From Davidsoniella eucalypti (taxonomy: Eukaryota; Ascomycota; Sordariomycetes; Microascales; Ceratocystidaceae): a stretch of 64,000 nt of DNA. Both the position numbers and the translations under genes were made by a program. The DNA is taken from positions 124,001 through 188,000 of the forward strand of contig RMBW01000026.1 of the NCBI GenBank assembly GCA_004009845.1, given 5' to 3'. Below are positions 20,455-33,700 of the stretch, in pieces (the stretch's first letter is position 1; the number at the start of each line of letters is the position of its first letter). The notes under the pieces are model-generated. The model ran no database searches. It had not been told where the DNA came from and worked only from the letters and a program-made list of their open reading frames with translations.

Positions 20455-20820
20455 TTACTTGGATGGGCGATTGGTGGGGTTTCTGTGATTACTAAGTTGG
20501 CGGAGGGCGTTGTGATATGTACTACCAGATGTCTTCCTCCGTATAAAGCGCACACTTTGGATTCTAGACTGACTCCTAGAGTTATTACTTCTCCGGAGAT
20601 AACTATGAGATTCGACTGATCTATGCGCTTTGCTAGAAGGTTTCTGGCCACTATTGGTCATATTTTCTAGCTGTCTAATAGCTACTACGTGTTGTTGAGG
20701 CGGATCGATTCGTTTAATTGTAAGGGGCGTTGTTCGTCTGAGTGCAGACCTGATTAGACGGAGATTCTGTGACGCAGACCTCGAGGCCGATGTTTTGAAG
20801 CGCGGCGCTGGACTTGTCAT
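20455..20820 (-). CDS. Small basic protein, unknown
   Basis: A 121-residue frame, strongly basic (many Arg, Ser, Gln; few acidic residues), for example SQNLRLIRSALRRTTPLTIK and QQHVVAIRQLEN. It starts at a clear ATG 150 bp beyond the BZZ1 stop and ends 340 bp before the next gene. The Gln/Arg/Ser bias could belong to a real short nuclear or mitochondrial protein, or to a misjudged exon of a longer gene. No motif is recognised. Support is codon-like composition and a free-standing position only. Confidence 0.4.
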   Translation of the reverse strand: MTSPAPRFKTSASRSASQNLRLIRSALRRTTPLTIKRIDPPQQHVVAIRQLENMTNSGQKPSSKAHRSVESHSYLRRSNNSRSQSRIQSVRFIRRKTSGSTYHNALRQLSNHRNPTNRPSK

Positions 20821-20970
20821 GGTCCGAAGGTTAGGCTTCTAGGCTAGAGTTGTTAATGGCGAGAGCATAAACGGCGAATGTTGAGGGCCTTGTGGATGAA
20901 TACTCGGGCTATATCTCGTACCATCGGATCGTTTTGCCCAAGATTCCCGTAGATGCTATTGATCGGACTT

Positions 20971-23410
20971 CTAGACCATTTGGACATAACTAGCAGGGAC
21001 GCTCTTGACAGCACCTGCCTTTTCAACTTCAACCCAGCCATCGCCAGGATCTTCCTTGGATAGCACAAAGCGCTCGCCTTCTAACATGCTGTGTTCATTG
21101 TCGCTCTGTGCGGTATACGCATACACCGCCTCGACGTATCTAAGCTTCTTGGCGCCACGTCTAGGCGCAACAACCGGTCCCTTCTTCTTGGCAGAGCCAT
21201 CCATAGAGTATATAGAAACTGGGCGACCGGCAGGCTCCGGAGTTTTCGGCGTTGGGATGTGTACAGGGGCAGGCGCAGGGGAAGCGGTAGAGATTTCAAG
21301 ATACGATGTTGGGACGATACCCTCTTTGTAGCCGAGGCGGATTTTGGTCCAACCGGAACCATCTGTATCAAGTTAGTCAAATATCACACAAAAACGACGT
21401 ACTAAGAAGGGCATACCATCATCTTCAAGGATAACTACCTCGCGGCCTTCTGGCACAGACAACTCCCCACTGCTACTAGCATCAAATGCATAGAGCATTT
21501 TGCCATTTTTCTGGGAAGTAGGTTTTGCAACTATAGGCGCACTACCACCAGCACCACCACCGACATATGCTGCCGGAGGGGGGGCCATGATACGGTTCTT
21601 CCGAACGGCACTACCTGAAGTAGCAGACGACGTAGATGCTCTGGGGGCATCAGGTTCAGAAGAAGGGGCGCTTGCAAATGAAGGGGGATCCTCTACAGGC
21701 ATGCGAGTGGCCGTTGGTGGTTGGGTGGAGATAGATACAGTGCGTTGGATCGAAGTCGACGAGTTCACGGTGTTAGATCTACCTAACGTCGGAAGGTCGA
21801 CGGTCTTAGCAGGGGCGACAGAGTCTGGTGTAAGCAGCGCAGAGGCTGTAGCTTGGCGCTGAGCCTTGAGTTTCTTGCGTTCCTCTTTGTTTTGCTCGCC
21901 TGGGCATTCAGCAGGAACTTTCATTTCGCACTTTGTGTGGCAAGTGTAACCGCAATCGCGACACTCCATTCCCTTGGCCGAAATTCCCCAAATCTTGTCA
22001 CCACAGAGATCGCAGCTAGAGGGGATCTTGAACGTTTGAGCTTTGAAATTGTGATTCATGGCTCCCAGAGTAACATCGCCAACGGCAGATGTAATGGTAG
22101 TAGTTTCGGCTTCAGCAGTAAGACGCTTGCGATCAATTTCATGCAGCTCTTCTTGCATAGCAAACACCTGCCGCACAACTTCGGCTTCGTCCTTGTCTTC
22201 CAAACCATCGCGCACGCGTTGTCTAAGCTTTTTGACGCCTTCAACCTCTCGCCGCTTTTTGTCCACCTCACGTCTGAGTTCGCTAAGCTGACTCTTGGAT
22301 CTGTTGAGCATATTGCGCAAATAGACCTTAGCAGTCTCATCTACTACCATGGTTGCATCGTCATGCCAGACAGGGCTAGGTTCAAAGGTCCGATCCGCGG
22401 GTTCTTGCCAAGTCGCCATATTGTGTCGAATATACATCATCGAGTCAAGATGAGGTTTGTTCCTGGTGATTTCTTCGGTGGCATGGTCTGCTACGCCCTG
22501 GCTGGACTTGAGCATAGCGCTTTCGAGCTGCATGGCAGTTGTCCATAGGTCATTTACTTTGATCGTACGTAGTTCGAAGAGATCTTGGAGACTATCCATT
22601 GCCTCTGGCACATACTCGTGGTAGTATATTTCTTTAAGCTTGTTGGTAATATTGATATTGATGAGGTAGGCGTTTTTGACGTTGTTCATGTCGTGGATTT
22701 GTTGCTGGTATGCGCTCTGGGCCTTCGCCTTTTCAAATGAGGACTCAGTCTTCTTTCTCTTGCCTTCTAGTTCCTGGCAGGCGTTGTCATATTTGATTTT
22801 GGTCTTCTTGAGATCAGCGTATGATCCGTCTCGTTCACGTTCGAGCTTGTCGGCATATTCGATATGGCGTTTACGAAGATCTTCTAGCTTGACACCAAGA
22901 GCTTTCATTGGATCGGCGACACGAACAATGAGATCAATAGCATATCGATCGTGCTCTTCGGCGCGCTTTTCGACCGCAGTGAGCTGAGTTGACCATGTGG
23001 TCATAGATGCGCTGTTGTAATGGACATAGACAGATAGATCAGCAACCAACATTCCTCGGCAATTGGATGTGTAGGCTTACCTTTCCAAAGAACCGGGTGT
23101 CATAGCAGGCGTATCACCCACACTTAGCGATGCCGACTTCTTGTTCTTTTTGTCAAAGTAGCGCTTGGAGAGCGCAGTGAGCTTCTGTGAATATTCTTTT
23201 TCAATGGCACTTCGCTCACGATAAAACTGCTGGAGGTCGTCGAGCCATGCGATTCCATGGCCCACCCAAACGCTAGCTGGCTTGAAGCCATCCTACAATA
23301 GCATCAGCACCAAAAGGTCACGACACACATATGTACAACGGGGCAATCGGATATCGTCGACTCACTTTGATCTCTGCGCCTAGGGTTGGCACTATCCCAA
23401 CTTCAGCCAT
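20971..23410 (-). CDS. BZZ1: BZZ1-like F-BAR / C1 / double-SH3 protein
   Basis: Four exons on the minus strand (23410-23366, 23292-23081, 23011-21417, 21362-20971) joining to 747 residues. The tiny first exon encodes MAEVGIVPTLGAEIK. Introns are 52-73 bp with GTGAGT, GTAAGC and GTATGC donors. Domains in order: F-BAR (about 10-300; GHGIAWLDDLQQFYRERSAI, coiled coil up to QLESAML), a second coiled coil (SQLSELRREVDKKRREVEG), a C1 zinc finger (about 406-456; CDLCGDKIWGISAKGMECRD, then CGYTCHTKC), a Pro/Ser linker, SH3-1 (about 590-650, split by intron 3) and SH3-2 (about 691-747, ending PASYVQMV). This is the yeast Bzz1 order. The family binds curved membrane and activates WASP/Arp2/3 actin assembly at endocytic sites. 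It is divergent from DBP5. Confidence 0.93.
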
Positions 23411-24382
23411 TGTCGTTATTCAAAAAGAACAAACAAGCATGCAGTAAGAGAGGACCTAGAGAAGACTCAATAAACTATACGCTGACGCCAAATGATGCTG
23501 TAAGAGCCAGATTGCGCACGGCGGAAACACAAAGGCTGATGAAGATGTGAGGAAGATGGAGTTCGGATGCAGATGCTTGGTTTTCCCAAATTGAATTGGC
23601 CAGACGCAGACAAAACAAAAAACCTCGGAAGCGTTGGACTACAAATAAATATATTGTATAGCAGCAGCATTGCCTGGTTACTGGAGCTGGCTTAAAATAG
23701 CAGGCGGGGCTAGCCATGCAAGCAAGCGATTTACAGGGTTTACAGTAGCTTTGGTGGATGTTAAACCAGTTGTCCCCTAAAATAACAATTGTTAGGGTCA
23801 CGCACAGCCGGCAGAGAATGTCCTAGAAATTAATGCAGAGTCGGACGAGGATGTTAACTACACGACAACGCAATTTGATAGATACATATGCCAGCTAAAA
23901 GATCGGAAGGTTGGCCCGTTTCTGCACCATATACATGTTTATGCTCTAGTAAAAATTGGTCAGGGTCCGAAGTGCAGACTCATCGATGGCTTTCACATCA
24001 CAGTGTTGTTGTCACAAGCTTAGCTCGCTCATTTGTTTACTTTGATGCACGGTATAACTCCGGCTATACAATGACACCCCACTATCCACAAAGAGCACAA
24101 GGAGCCCCGCATCGCAGCTTGCGATTGGATCGAATTCCAGGAGCAAAAGGAGCTTGCCCCAGCTTGGCAGGCAGCATTGGTCTTGTGTGCAATTAGCTCT
24201 GAAGCTTTTCAAAAACTCTGCGACACAAGTTGACTTCATCTCGCGGCCCATTACACCAGCTTATCATTTGCTAGTCTCGTCTATCTACTAGCGCATCTCC
24301 TTCGCGATACTCCACGTCTTAGCCGAACTCGTTCCTCGTCTCTTCTTTTCCCACCGCACCTTGCGACACTACCATACCCGCA
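23411..24382. promoter_or_regulatory. Divergent intergenic region between BZZ1 and DBP5
   Basis: 972 bp separate the two start codons. The DBP5 side ends in a CT-rich leader (about 24270-24380). No further gene is convincing. Confidence 0.5.
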
Positions 24383-25958
24383 ATGGCCGAAGAAGCTGAG
24401 CAGCCCAACGCCGCTGGCGGCCCTGGCCTCTGGGATTCCACCGCCGACGTCAAGGTCACCTTGACCGATCTCCAGGGCGACCAGAGCACTCCGTTCTACT
24501 CTGCCGTTACGTTTGCTGATCTCGCTATGTGAGCAACCCCGCTATTTTGATGGCTGATGGCTATTTTTTCTAACTTATGTTCTGCTGTAGTTCCGATGAT
24601 ATCAAGAAGGCATTGGCAACTCTTGGCTTCCTTAAGCCGTCCAAAATTCAGGCTACCGGTATCCCCATCATCCTCAAGGAGCCCCCCCAGAACCTGATCG
24701 CCCAGTCGCAATCGGGTACCGGTAAAACCGCCGCATTCGGTATCGGTACACTCTCTCGCATCGACCTTTCTCAGCCCGAACAACCACAGGCGCTGGCGCT
24801 TGCGCCTAGTCGTGAGCTTGCCCGTCAGATCGAATCTGTCTTCAAACAAATCGGCCAGTTCTCCGAGGGCTTAAAAGTTGCTGCTGCAGTTCCCGGTGGC
24901 GTTGAGCGTGGTGCTGCTGTTAAGGCGAACGTAGTCGTTGGAACTCCCGGTACCGTCTTCGATTTGATAAGACGGAAGCAACTCGATGTTTCCAAGCTCA
25001 AGATTCTTGTTATTGACGAAGCCGATAACATGCTAGACCAGCAGGGTCTGGGCGATCAATGCATGCGTATCAGACAGTAAGTAGCGATATGAAAACCTTA
25101 AGTTCTACGCTTTGAGACACACAGCTGAGTATTCACCACCTTTACTTGTTAGATCTCTGCCTGCGGATACCCAGGTCCTGCTATTCTCGGCCACCTACCC
25201 ACCCAAAGTTTTCTCGTACGCGACCCAGTTTGCGCCAAACTCAGTTGAGCTCAAGCTAGAGCGTGGTGACCAGACTGTCAAGGGAATCTCACAAATGTAC
25301 ATGGACTGCCCCTCCGAGACCGACAAGTACGACATTCTATGCAAACTTTACGGCCTGATGACTGTCGGCTCATCTGTCATTTTCGTCAAGGTAAGATTCA
25401 TCCCTATGCCTCTGCGTCATTTTGGCGCATAAGTCTTGATAAATCTAACACAAGCCATAGACTCGAGACAGTGCTAGCGAAATCCAAAAGCGCATGGAGG
25501 CTGATGGCCACCGTGTCTCCGCTATCCACGGTGCTTTTGATGGTGCTGACCGTGATCGCCTTCTCGAGGAATTCAGATCCGGAAAGTCAAAGGTTCTCAT
25601 CACCACCAATGTGCTGGCTCGCGGTATCGACGTTTCTACCGTGTCGATGGTCATCAACTATGACATTCCCATGAAAGGCCGTGGTGACATTGAGCCTGAC
25701 CCGGAAACCTACATCCACAGAATTGGTCGTACTGGCCGTTTCGGCCGTGTTGGTGTTAGTATTAGCTTTGTGTACGATAAGAAGTCTTACCATGCTCTAC
25801 AAAAGATCACCAAGCTGTACGAAATTGAACTTGTTCAACTCAGCACCGATGACTGGGACCTCACTGAGAAGCAAGTTCAAGATGTTATCAAGTCCAACCG
25901 CGCCCAGGCTTCTTATGCTCCTAGCGCCACAGACAAGTTGGGCGCTCCTACTGAATAG
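24383..25958 (+). CDS. DBP5: DEAD-box RNA helicase DBP5 (mRNA export)
   Basis: Exons 24383-24528, 24591-25076, 25153-25390 and 25461-25958 join to 455 residues; introns are 62-76 bp with GTGAGC, GTAAGT and GTAAGA donors. All helicase motifs are present in order: Q motif FLKPSKIQ, motif [11 protein letters not shown], Ia [37 protein letters not shown], then IVFVK-like [17 protein letters not shown] and [12 protein letters not shown]. The [15 protein letters not shown] block and the DPETYIHR insert are specific to Dbp5/DDX19 rather than eIF4A. It remodels mRNPs at the cytoplasmic side of the nuclear pore with Gle1 and inositol hexakisphosphate. The N-terminal extension is short, but the start has good context (CGCAATGGCC) and follows a CT-rich leader. 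Confidence 0.95.
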
Positions 25959-27056
25959 AGGTTTATGGAAGGATGGACATAATGTTGGATTGAGAAGTAG
26001 ATTATATATAGTTAATACCACATGATTAAGTTAGTAGTAGTCCCTATGTTTCTAGGTGGACTTTTGCCTTTGCTTTTTTTATTTTTTTCAATAGCACCTT
26101 TCTTTGTAAATGCGGACACTATTAGGACTAACGTGGCTGCGATGGACGTATGGCGTTCATGTTGAACAAAAATTGGCCAGTATCAGTAATATCAAGGCAG
26201 TGCAGATCATTGAACGCCACGCCTCGTCTTATAAGATGGCCGACATAATAACAAGGTACAGATTTCCGAAGAGAATCTAGTAACTAAAGTAAATGATAAA
26301 TTTAGTAATACTTGCGTCGGTATAGCAAAAGCTAGCATAAATACGGCCAAAGAAAGCCTTCGCTTATACGTGTTAGCCTCCGCATATGTGGCATTGCTTG
26401 TGGATAACGATAGTAGAGGGGAATACCATACTTGCCAGACTACCGGAATGGATGGCGTCTCACTCATACCATGCAGGCTGTAGAGCTTCATCCAAGCTCA
26501 GGGCGCGTATATGAACGCTCACTGGTGGCCAGGAACCCAAAGCTATAGTGGATAAGCAGGGATTAGACGGTTGGCAAATATGAGCGTTTCATTGAAATCA
26601 AGGCGCTTAAGTCGACACCGCCCCAATCAAAGGTAAATAGGCGGCTGCTCACTAGAACGCGAGATGGTAGAATTTGAGAACGAGAGTATGGGTGATCTTC
26701 ATTTCTCAAAGATTCGCAAATTGAAATGTTCTGGAAATTTCAAAATCTGGCGAAATGTCTTTCAGATCATTATACAAGATGCTGAATAGCGTCAACCTGA
26801 GCAACCCTAAAATGAGCTTAACATGTATAACCCATCATTTTGGCGTGATTAGTTGAAGCTGACAGAGTAGAGATTAGCCCCACTTTACAGACTAATACGA
26901 ACTTACAGTAGCTGCACCCAAATAGGAAATATGAAGCAGCCAACCACGATCTTCAACGGCTTGATTCTCGCACGTCTGAAGGTCTTTCGGCACAGTGATT
27001 TCTGCTCTGAGATTCCTGCTGAGCGGTCTTGATGAAGGCCAATATAAAGGCTATTC
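25959..27056. other. Intergenic, no gene seen
   Basis: 3' flank of DBP5 followed by AT-rich sequence. Confidence 0.4.
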
Positions 27057-27372
27057 ATGACAGGCAGTGCAGGAGCCAACACACCATTAACCGTGAGTAA
27101 TGACGAAACAGAAGAGGCTGACTATTGGGTTGCCAGAGAAGCTGTTGGAAAACTTAGAGGCCTTGTAGGTAACCAAATATAAACTCGAGAACTCTATATG
27201 TGTCTTATTTTAGGCGCGGGCTTCGACATGAGCAATCTTGACTACTGGCGGGTTGCTGATGCTACCAGTAGGTAAGCATGTACTACCAATGCTGCTGTTA
27301 GTAGTAGCAATTTTGCTCTCTTCTAGTCGGCGCTTAATATTGGGCGAGACTAGTATGGCACCTCTTGACTAA
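27057..27372 (+). CDS. Candidate three-exon mini-gene, 71 residues, unknown
   Basis: Exons 27057-27168, 27214-27271 and 27327-27372 keep one frame across two short introns: 45 bp (GTAACC to TTTTAG) and 55 bp (GTAAGC to TTCTAG). The product starts MTGSAGANTPLTVSNDETEE and contains ADYWVAREAVGKLRGLVG across intron 1, then DYWRVADATSSRRLILGE. An in-frame stop lies 12 bp before the ATG. A repeated DYW-x-VA motif and an acidic/aliphatic composition unlike the surrounding AT-rich sequence argue for coding. Small size, the very short first intron and the lack of a known family argue against it. It could also be a relic of a longer gene. An alternative GTGAGT donor lies inside exon 1. Confidence 0.3.
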
Positions 27373-28253
27373 TTTCTTTTTTTCTTTTCTCGGTCGCTTC
27401 TACTAACTTGTGTTCGTTCCGAGAGGAGCTATGCGCCTAGAATCTCAATGACTAGCTATTCCCGTTGGCTCGATATTAAAAGGACGGACCTGATATTCGA
27501 GAGTGACGATTGGAGAGATTCTATTCCGCCTTTCCTCTGATATAGAGGCTAGATCACCATGGAAATATGGCTTCGAGGCTTGTCTTGTATCTTCCTTTGC
27601 GTGTTCATTTCCTTTCTGACTAAATGTATTTTTAGTTTTTTTATTGCCCATGTTAAATACCCTTATGATATTATTACGACTATTCACATACTGCTTACAC
27701 GAAGCTATCTTATTCTAACCTACGAGCTTTTATATAATCACCCTAATTTTATTATCACTCCATCTATCACACTGTCTACACTACGAGCATACGGTGTTTC
27801 GACAACTCTATTTCTCGAAATCATAAAGCTGGACCTAAGCCAGTTTCGATACACACAAAGTAAAGACAAATAATACTTTGACGACTTTTCACTTACATTA
27901 CATATCTTGTTGTCTCATCATACAAGCCATCTAGCGGGATGCGACGGACTATAAAAAGGTAGCTTTTTGGTTACAAAATCTAGGTACGAGTTGCAAAATC
28001 CCTTTGTTGATGAGATGTGACAGTGTGATCTACGTTCATATATAACAGTAAAGGTTTTATCACCTTCGCAGTTGCCGCCTACTGCTTATTGGTGGCTAGT
28101 CAGCCATCGACTATGGCCTAGACCGACAGAATATACAACTCGATCGTCCCATGCTGTCCATCCATCTTCTCTTTGCGATCTGCGATCTCCATGACATGAC
28201 TTGCCTTTCGAAAAACTAACATCTTCTGGTAGAGTATTCTCGTCTGGGCCGAT
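27373..28253. promoter_or_regulatory. Upstream region of the CFEM-like gene
   Basis: AT- and CT-rich, with a TATA-like CTATAAAAAGG at 27949-27959, about 300 bp before the start codon. The 104-codon frame at 27559-27873 is hydrophobic low-complexity and I read it as non-coding. Confidence 0.4.
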
Positions 28254-30787
28254 ATGAGGGCCTCACAACCACTCTGGTGGGCTTTAGTCCATGCGTCAAC
28301 GATATCTGCCATTCCAGTAGCATCTGTCGCTGCCTCTACGACGTCTACCTCAAACCCAGGCACATCTTCGACAGCTACAACCTCGTCAGCATCGTCTACA
28401 TCAACCACTCAATACCTGTTCGTGTCAGAAGAGATACACGATAAAGTCCCCAACTGCGCAGAAGCGTGCTATCTTGGGAATATCTCGAGCGAGTTCGACA
28501 TAGTGTCGAAATGCGGCTATTCACCGTCTTTAGAGTGCCTATGTTCCTTGACAAGCAAGTCAGGCCTCTCAATAAATGAAGTTGCTGTTGAGTGTATCAC
28601 CAATAATTGCTCATCAGATGAGGCATCTTGTAAGTGCTCCATTATCAATGTGTGACCACTATAGACATCAACTAACTGTCCTGGCTAGACGATGATAGAA
28701 CAATCGCAAACAATATGTGTAACTCATATAGCTCCTTCGGAACATCGACGACGACGACGACCACAGTTACAAAGAAACCATCTACATCTTCATCTACTTC
28801 AACCTCAGCGACTGCCACTAGCACACAGGAATACTCACCGACGGATCTTCCTGTCACAGAGACATCGACTTCAGCAGGGATGGACAACTCGAGCCAGAAA
28901 AGTAGCCCAGCCGACGATAGCTCTAGTACTAATGCCGCATCAGGCGACGACGACTCGAAGAAACCGGCATTCACCACAGCTCAAGGAGTTGGAATCGGCA
29001 TTGGACTTACGGGGGCCATCATGATCAGTATTCTAGCAATCTTCTGCGGCAAGAAACGACGCAATGAACGCCTCAATGCTGCTAACCCCGAAGAGTACAG
29101 TCTGACCAAAAATGGAGGTCAAGGTAGAAACGGATATCCAGGCTTAGCCATGGCGGAAATATCTGCTCCGCTCCATGATGACCTCCCCCCAGGAATGTCG
29201 CCCACTAGGTTAGACCACTTCGGCGCTTCTGAAGAAGGCCACGCGCACGAACTTGCCATGATGGAAATGACCCCGTCTCGAGCCTTTGTCAAGAGTAGCC
29301 CCAGATCGACCAATAGATTGTCAGCGGCGGCTCAAAAGGCACGCGCTAGCTTCAGCTTATCTTCGGGGTTCCGAAGCAGCTTGATGCCCTCTCGACCCTT
29401 GGCAGCAATCGGTAGATCAGGCCACCAACGGCTCGCATCTGAAGACTCCAAATTTGGTGCAATGCCTGCGCCAGCGACTGAGCGGAAAAACCTTCCTCCT
29501 AGATTACCCTTGGCTGTTACTATCACAGCTCCAACGCCAGCTTTTGGCAAGACTGAGTCTGCCAATACTTCAACGTTTGGTGTGTTGCCGCCACAGGCAA
29601 GCGGGTACAGTAAATTCACGCCTTCAGTCATTGATGAGCCTTCAAACTCAAGCTCTATCGTTGGTGCCTTTTCTCGGATCCCAGCAACTATCTCAAAGCA
29701 AACAACTACGTCATATGTAGCTATACCACAAGCCGCCCTCTCACCGCCAAGTTCTATAACACAAACCCCCGATGCGTATGTTCGATCAGCCCCGAGCCCG
29801 ATGGCCGGAGACAGGTCTCCCGATAGAACAGACTCTCGTAAAAACCCGGGGCTTACTGTGGTTGTGCCGCCACCAAAACTGCCTAGTAACGATAGGATGG
29901 TCCGAGTCGGATCTTCTATACCACAACAACCCGCATTAAGCGGTCCAATCGTATCCGATCTACCCCGTCCCATACCGCCATTTATTCCTACAACAAACAA
30001 TGGCAATAACCGCGGTCAACAACGTCGTCGTTATGAAGAACGAGATAGCATGATGACGGAGTTTGAGGAAGATTCCATGGTGTCCGACCGCGAGCGCCGG
30101 GTGATGAACTCGGGCATCAGCTTTTCAACGGCTGATCGTAGCAGTGGCAGAACAATGCCCATCAACAAGCAAGCAAGCGTAGCAGTCTCGTCTTCTGATT
30201 TCACTCAAGCTGCTGCGCGACCGGTCTACCCGACACTACCAATGGCACTACAAGTGCAGAACCAACAGCAGCCGCAATATATGCCTGGCCAAGCACTGAC
30301 TGTGGAATCGCCGATCCGCGCTTATAACCCCGGTGCACGTATACGTGCTCCGCCGTCCAAGACCTTCCAGCCATACTCGCCCGATAGCGATCCACGCTCC
30401 CGAATTTCCATGGGAAACTTTGCCGAGTCGATACCCGAGCAAGAATACCAGCAGCAGCCTCCGTTTAGAGTTGTGACAGACTCTAGCCAGGTCAACGACA
30501 TATTCAACTCGACAGGGTTCCCGTTTCAAGATGCCACAGCGCGCAATTTGACACCACGAAAAGCGGCATCTCCTCCAGATAACAGCATGCTGGCCTTTGA
30601 GCAGCTGCAACAGCAACAACAGCGGGCGCAGAACTTGGACCAGAACTACGGGCCGTCGTATGGAGTTGTGCCTAAGCCACTTCGCATCCCATCTCTATCT
30701 CTGCAGCATAATCTACAGATCCAGCGGGAAAGGGACTTCATGACAGGATCCGGACAAGTTAAAAACGGTCTTTTTATTAATCAATAA
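28254..30787 (+). CDS. CFEM-like, single-pass membrane protein with long cytoplasmic tail
   Basis: Two exons (28254-28629, 28689-30787; GTAAGT donor, GGCTAG acceptor) give 824 residues. The N-terminus is a plausible signal peptide (MRASQPLWWALVHASTISAI). A Ser/Thr-rich stretch comes next, then a domain with exactly eight Cys (67, 71, 87, 95, 97, 114, 119, 136), the last one encoded after the intron, as expected for a CFEM fold. A Thr-rich stalk leads to one membrane segment (about 225-245, VGIGIGLTGAIMISILAIFC) and a stop-transfer GKKRR. The roughly 575-residue tail is disordered, rich in Pro, Ser and Gln, and ends in Gln runs. The topology is a cell-surface domain, a stalk and a cytosolic tail, as in wall sensors. 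CFEM domains bind haem or act at the wall and in adhesion; which applies here is unknown. The classic CFEM Asp is not obvious to me. Confidence 0.8.
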
Positions 30788-33700
30788 GCCTATCGTCGAC
30801 TAAATAGGCTAGCATTTCATCTTGTATAGCACTTAGTACTGTACTTTTCACGATATCCAGTTTCGGTAATTTTTCGGTAGTGGGGGTTTCTTTCGTTATG
30901 TTTTCTACATATGTTCTTGATTTAGCAGTGAGCAGGTTTTTCACTTGACTTTCTAGCAGGATACTCTTTTTTTCTTATCTGGTATCATTCGGTTCTTAAC
31001 GTTAACTATCAACATCAACATAATAGATGTCATATACCCTAACCCTATTAATACATGCCTCCAATCCTATATGTAAAAATAACACTTCGACATTGTATTG
31101 AGAAATAGTGCACTATCTACCCAAATTTGGATACCGCCTTATGATTTAGGACAACGCGCTCTGTCTGTCACTTTTATTTGTTCAAAAAATTAAAAAAACT
31201 ACTTGTAGACTAGCAGCACGAAGGAGTCAACAATATTAAACCAAAGGGCTATCGAGAACTCAATCACAGAAAAAACTTGACATATTTAGCAAGTTACTAG
31301 GCCTTATCAAACTACATGGGCCCACTGGCTTATCACTGGTCCGTTACATGACTCACTTGAAGAGATTCAATCGAATGTGAAGAACTGGGCGAGGGACAGT
31401 AGATTCTCTGTGGTGCGGGCCCGATCAGCAGACTATGTGCTAGGAAAACCGTGCTTCTTGTCTTCTAGAGGAAAGATTCGCTCGTCATTCTTTCACAATC
31501 TCACAATCAAGGTTGACTGTCAGTGGATAGCCATCATTGCCAGAAACAACAGAATATAGGCCTTTTCCTGTACTTATAGTCATTCGAATCATGGAGTTTA
31601 TACACATGTCAAGAGATGGGTCAGGACGCAGTTTTGAGTCTTCACCATTGTTAGAAACCATTGATTGTGAAGTGTCAAATAACTGCCTTGACCTTCTTGT
31701 AGACCAACAGTGTCACGCTGCTCTATCACAGCCACCTGAATCGTCACAATTGCCTAGCGATCACTCATGCCACAGCCTTGTTGTGATCGTCTTCGTTTAC
31801 AGCTTGGCCTGCCCTGTGCCCATGAAATCTAAAGGAATGGAGTAGTCACAAAAGCAAATATCGACCCCTTTCATTGGCCGGAATAAGACAACGCCCTTTT
31901 CTTTTAATTATTGAGTTAAACGCTGTTACTTTATGTTTTTGGTTAGAACACGTACTTTTTACGTCCCGTAGTGGATATCCTAATAGGGCTCCATAAAGGT
32001 TAGAAGATTATAATTCAAAGAGCCCGATACAGCTTCATAAAGCAGCAGAAAAACGGCATTGTCTAAACTGCCTCAGCTACTGAGCAGATATCAAAATCTA
32101 TGCTCGAAAGTGGATCAAATTGAGCGACAAATTGGCTCGTTATTTCAAACAGTTGCATTCTAGATTACATTCAGGGAACAATGACATGATTGTCGTCATT
32201 TAATAGTAGGATTTTAAATGCAGCCGGTATTGAGAGACATGGCTTTGTTTTTGTCTCTCTTTTCCTTTTCTTTTTCTGAGTGATTGCTGTTCATAGCGGT
32301 GAAACTCAAGGTACAATAGAGCCAGGAAAGTGGTCTATATCACAGAAGTAGATATCTTCATTAAGTCATCAAATTAGTGAGATAGGTTTCACATGAGAAT
32401 AGACCAACACCAGCTTTTGCCGAAAAAGGATATCCATGGAATTGTGATCATAAGCCTAATGATAAAAATAAATAGTTAGGCATAAATGAAAGTTCTCTAC
32501 TTCAGGGTAGAATATATATATAATGCTAGATCAAGATGTATACAAACTACATGACATAAACCATCTGAATCACTATAACGATGTATGGAATACTATACGG
32601 CTTAATTCTTCCTTAACTGCTATTCCAAGGATAGTAAGTCTTGCGAACTAGCTTGAATACTACACTTCGTACAAAAGGGCCATGACAAAGATTCGTCGCA
32701 TCAAGAATAGGGAGCTACGATGAATACATTAATCAAAACAATGAACCAGTAGTTTGTATTAGGTGCGTGAAAACGGTAGAAAGAACTTGACTGGGTAAGG
32801 ACTTTTGATATGGTCTATTGTGTCTGAGAGGGATGCAGATCAGCACAGCAAGAGAAGAGGAGAAGTCATATCTAATAATTCAAGATGAAGTACCATGTAT
32901 ATAAACTTAGTGGACAGAAATGTATAGTATGGAGAGACAGAGTAGCGTGAATGTAGCGCTCTATGTTTAATGCACGATACATACCTAAAGTAGAAATGAT
33001 TATTTGAAACAAAGAACTAGAGTAGAGAGACTGAAATTTAGATCTTCATCAAAGATGTGTATAGAGGCGTCGTGAGTTATGGAACAGCGGATATGCCTTC
33101 AAGGGAAGTATTCTACATGGCAAATTAGACAACAAGGCGTGTGCATATGAAATATCTTTAGACTTGTACACAGTTTACTTACAGGCACAATCCATCTTAC
33201 AATTGAGAGTGGCAAAATAAACATATGTGGGAGTCCTAGTCAACGCTAGGGGAAACAATAATGGGTGCTGTTTCTAGTGAAACAGCTTCAAAAGGTAGCA
33301 GGCAATCATCAGCGTAGGAATCATTTCTAAGATGTGGGAGGTTATACAAGCATGAAGGGATAGTGATCAATTTCAAGTTCCAAGCCTCGAAACAAGAAAT
33401 AATAAAGTGAAGGGAAGGAGGCGGTAGCTATACGATGATGGGATATGGTGCTGACAAACCGATCCCTATAAAGTGAAGAAAGAAAAACTTAGCATGGTGT
33501 TATCTAAACTAAATCTTTGAGATATATAGGAGGTGGTATGAAGTATTTTTTGGTCAAAACCTTTTGTGTTTTTATTGATCCTCCCTGACGGCTTAACATT
33601 AGCAATATGGCGTATTATTTTGTTGGTGGAAATTATAGTTTGAGGCAGTGGCATATTCTGGAAAGGAGACGGTGAAAAGGAACAAGCACAGAATTAAAGA

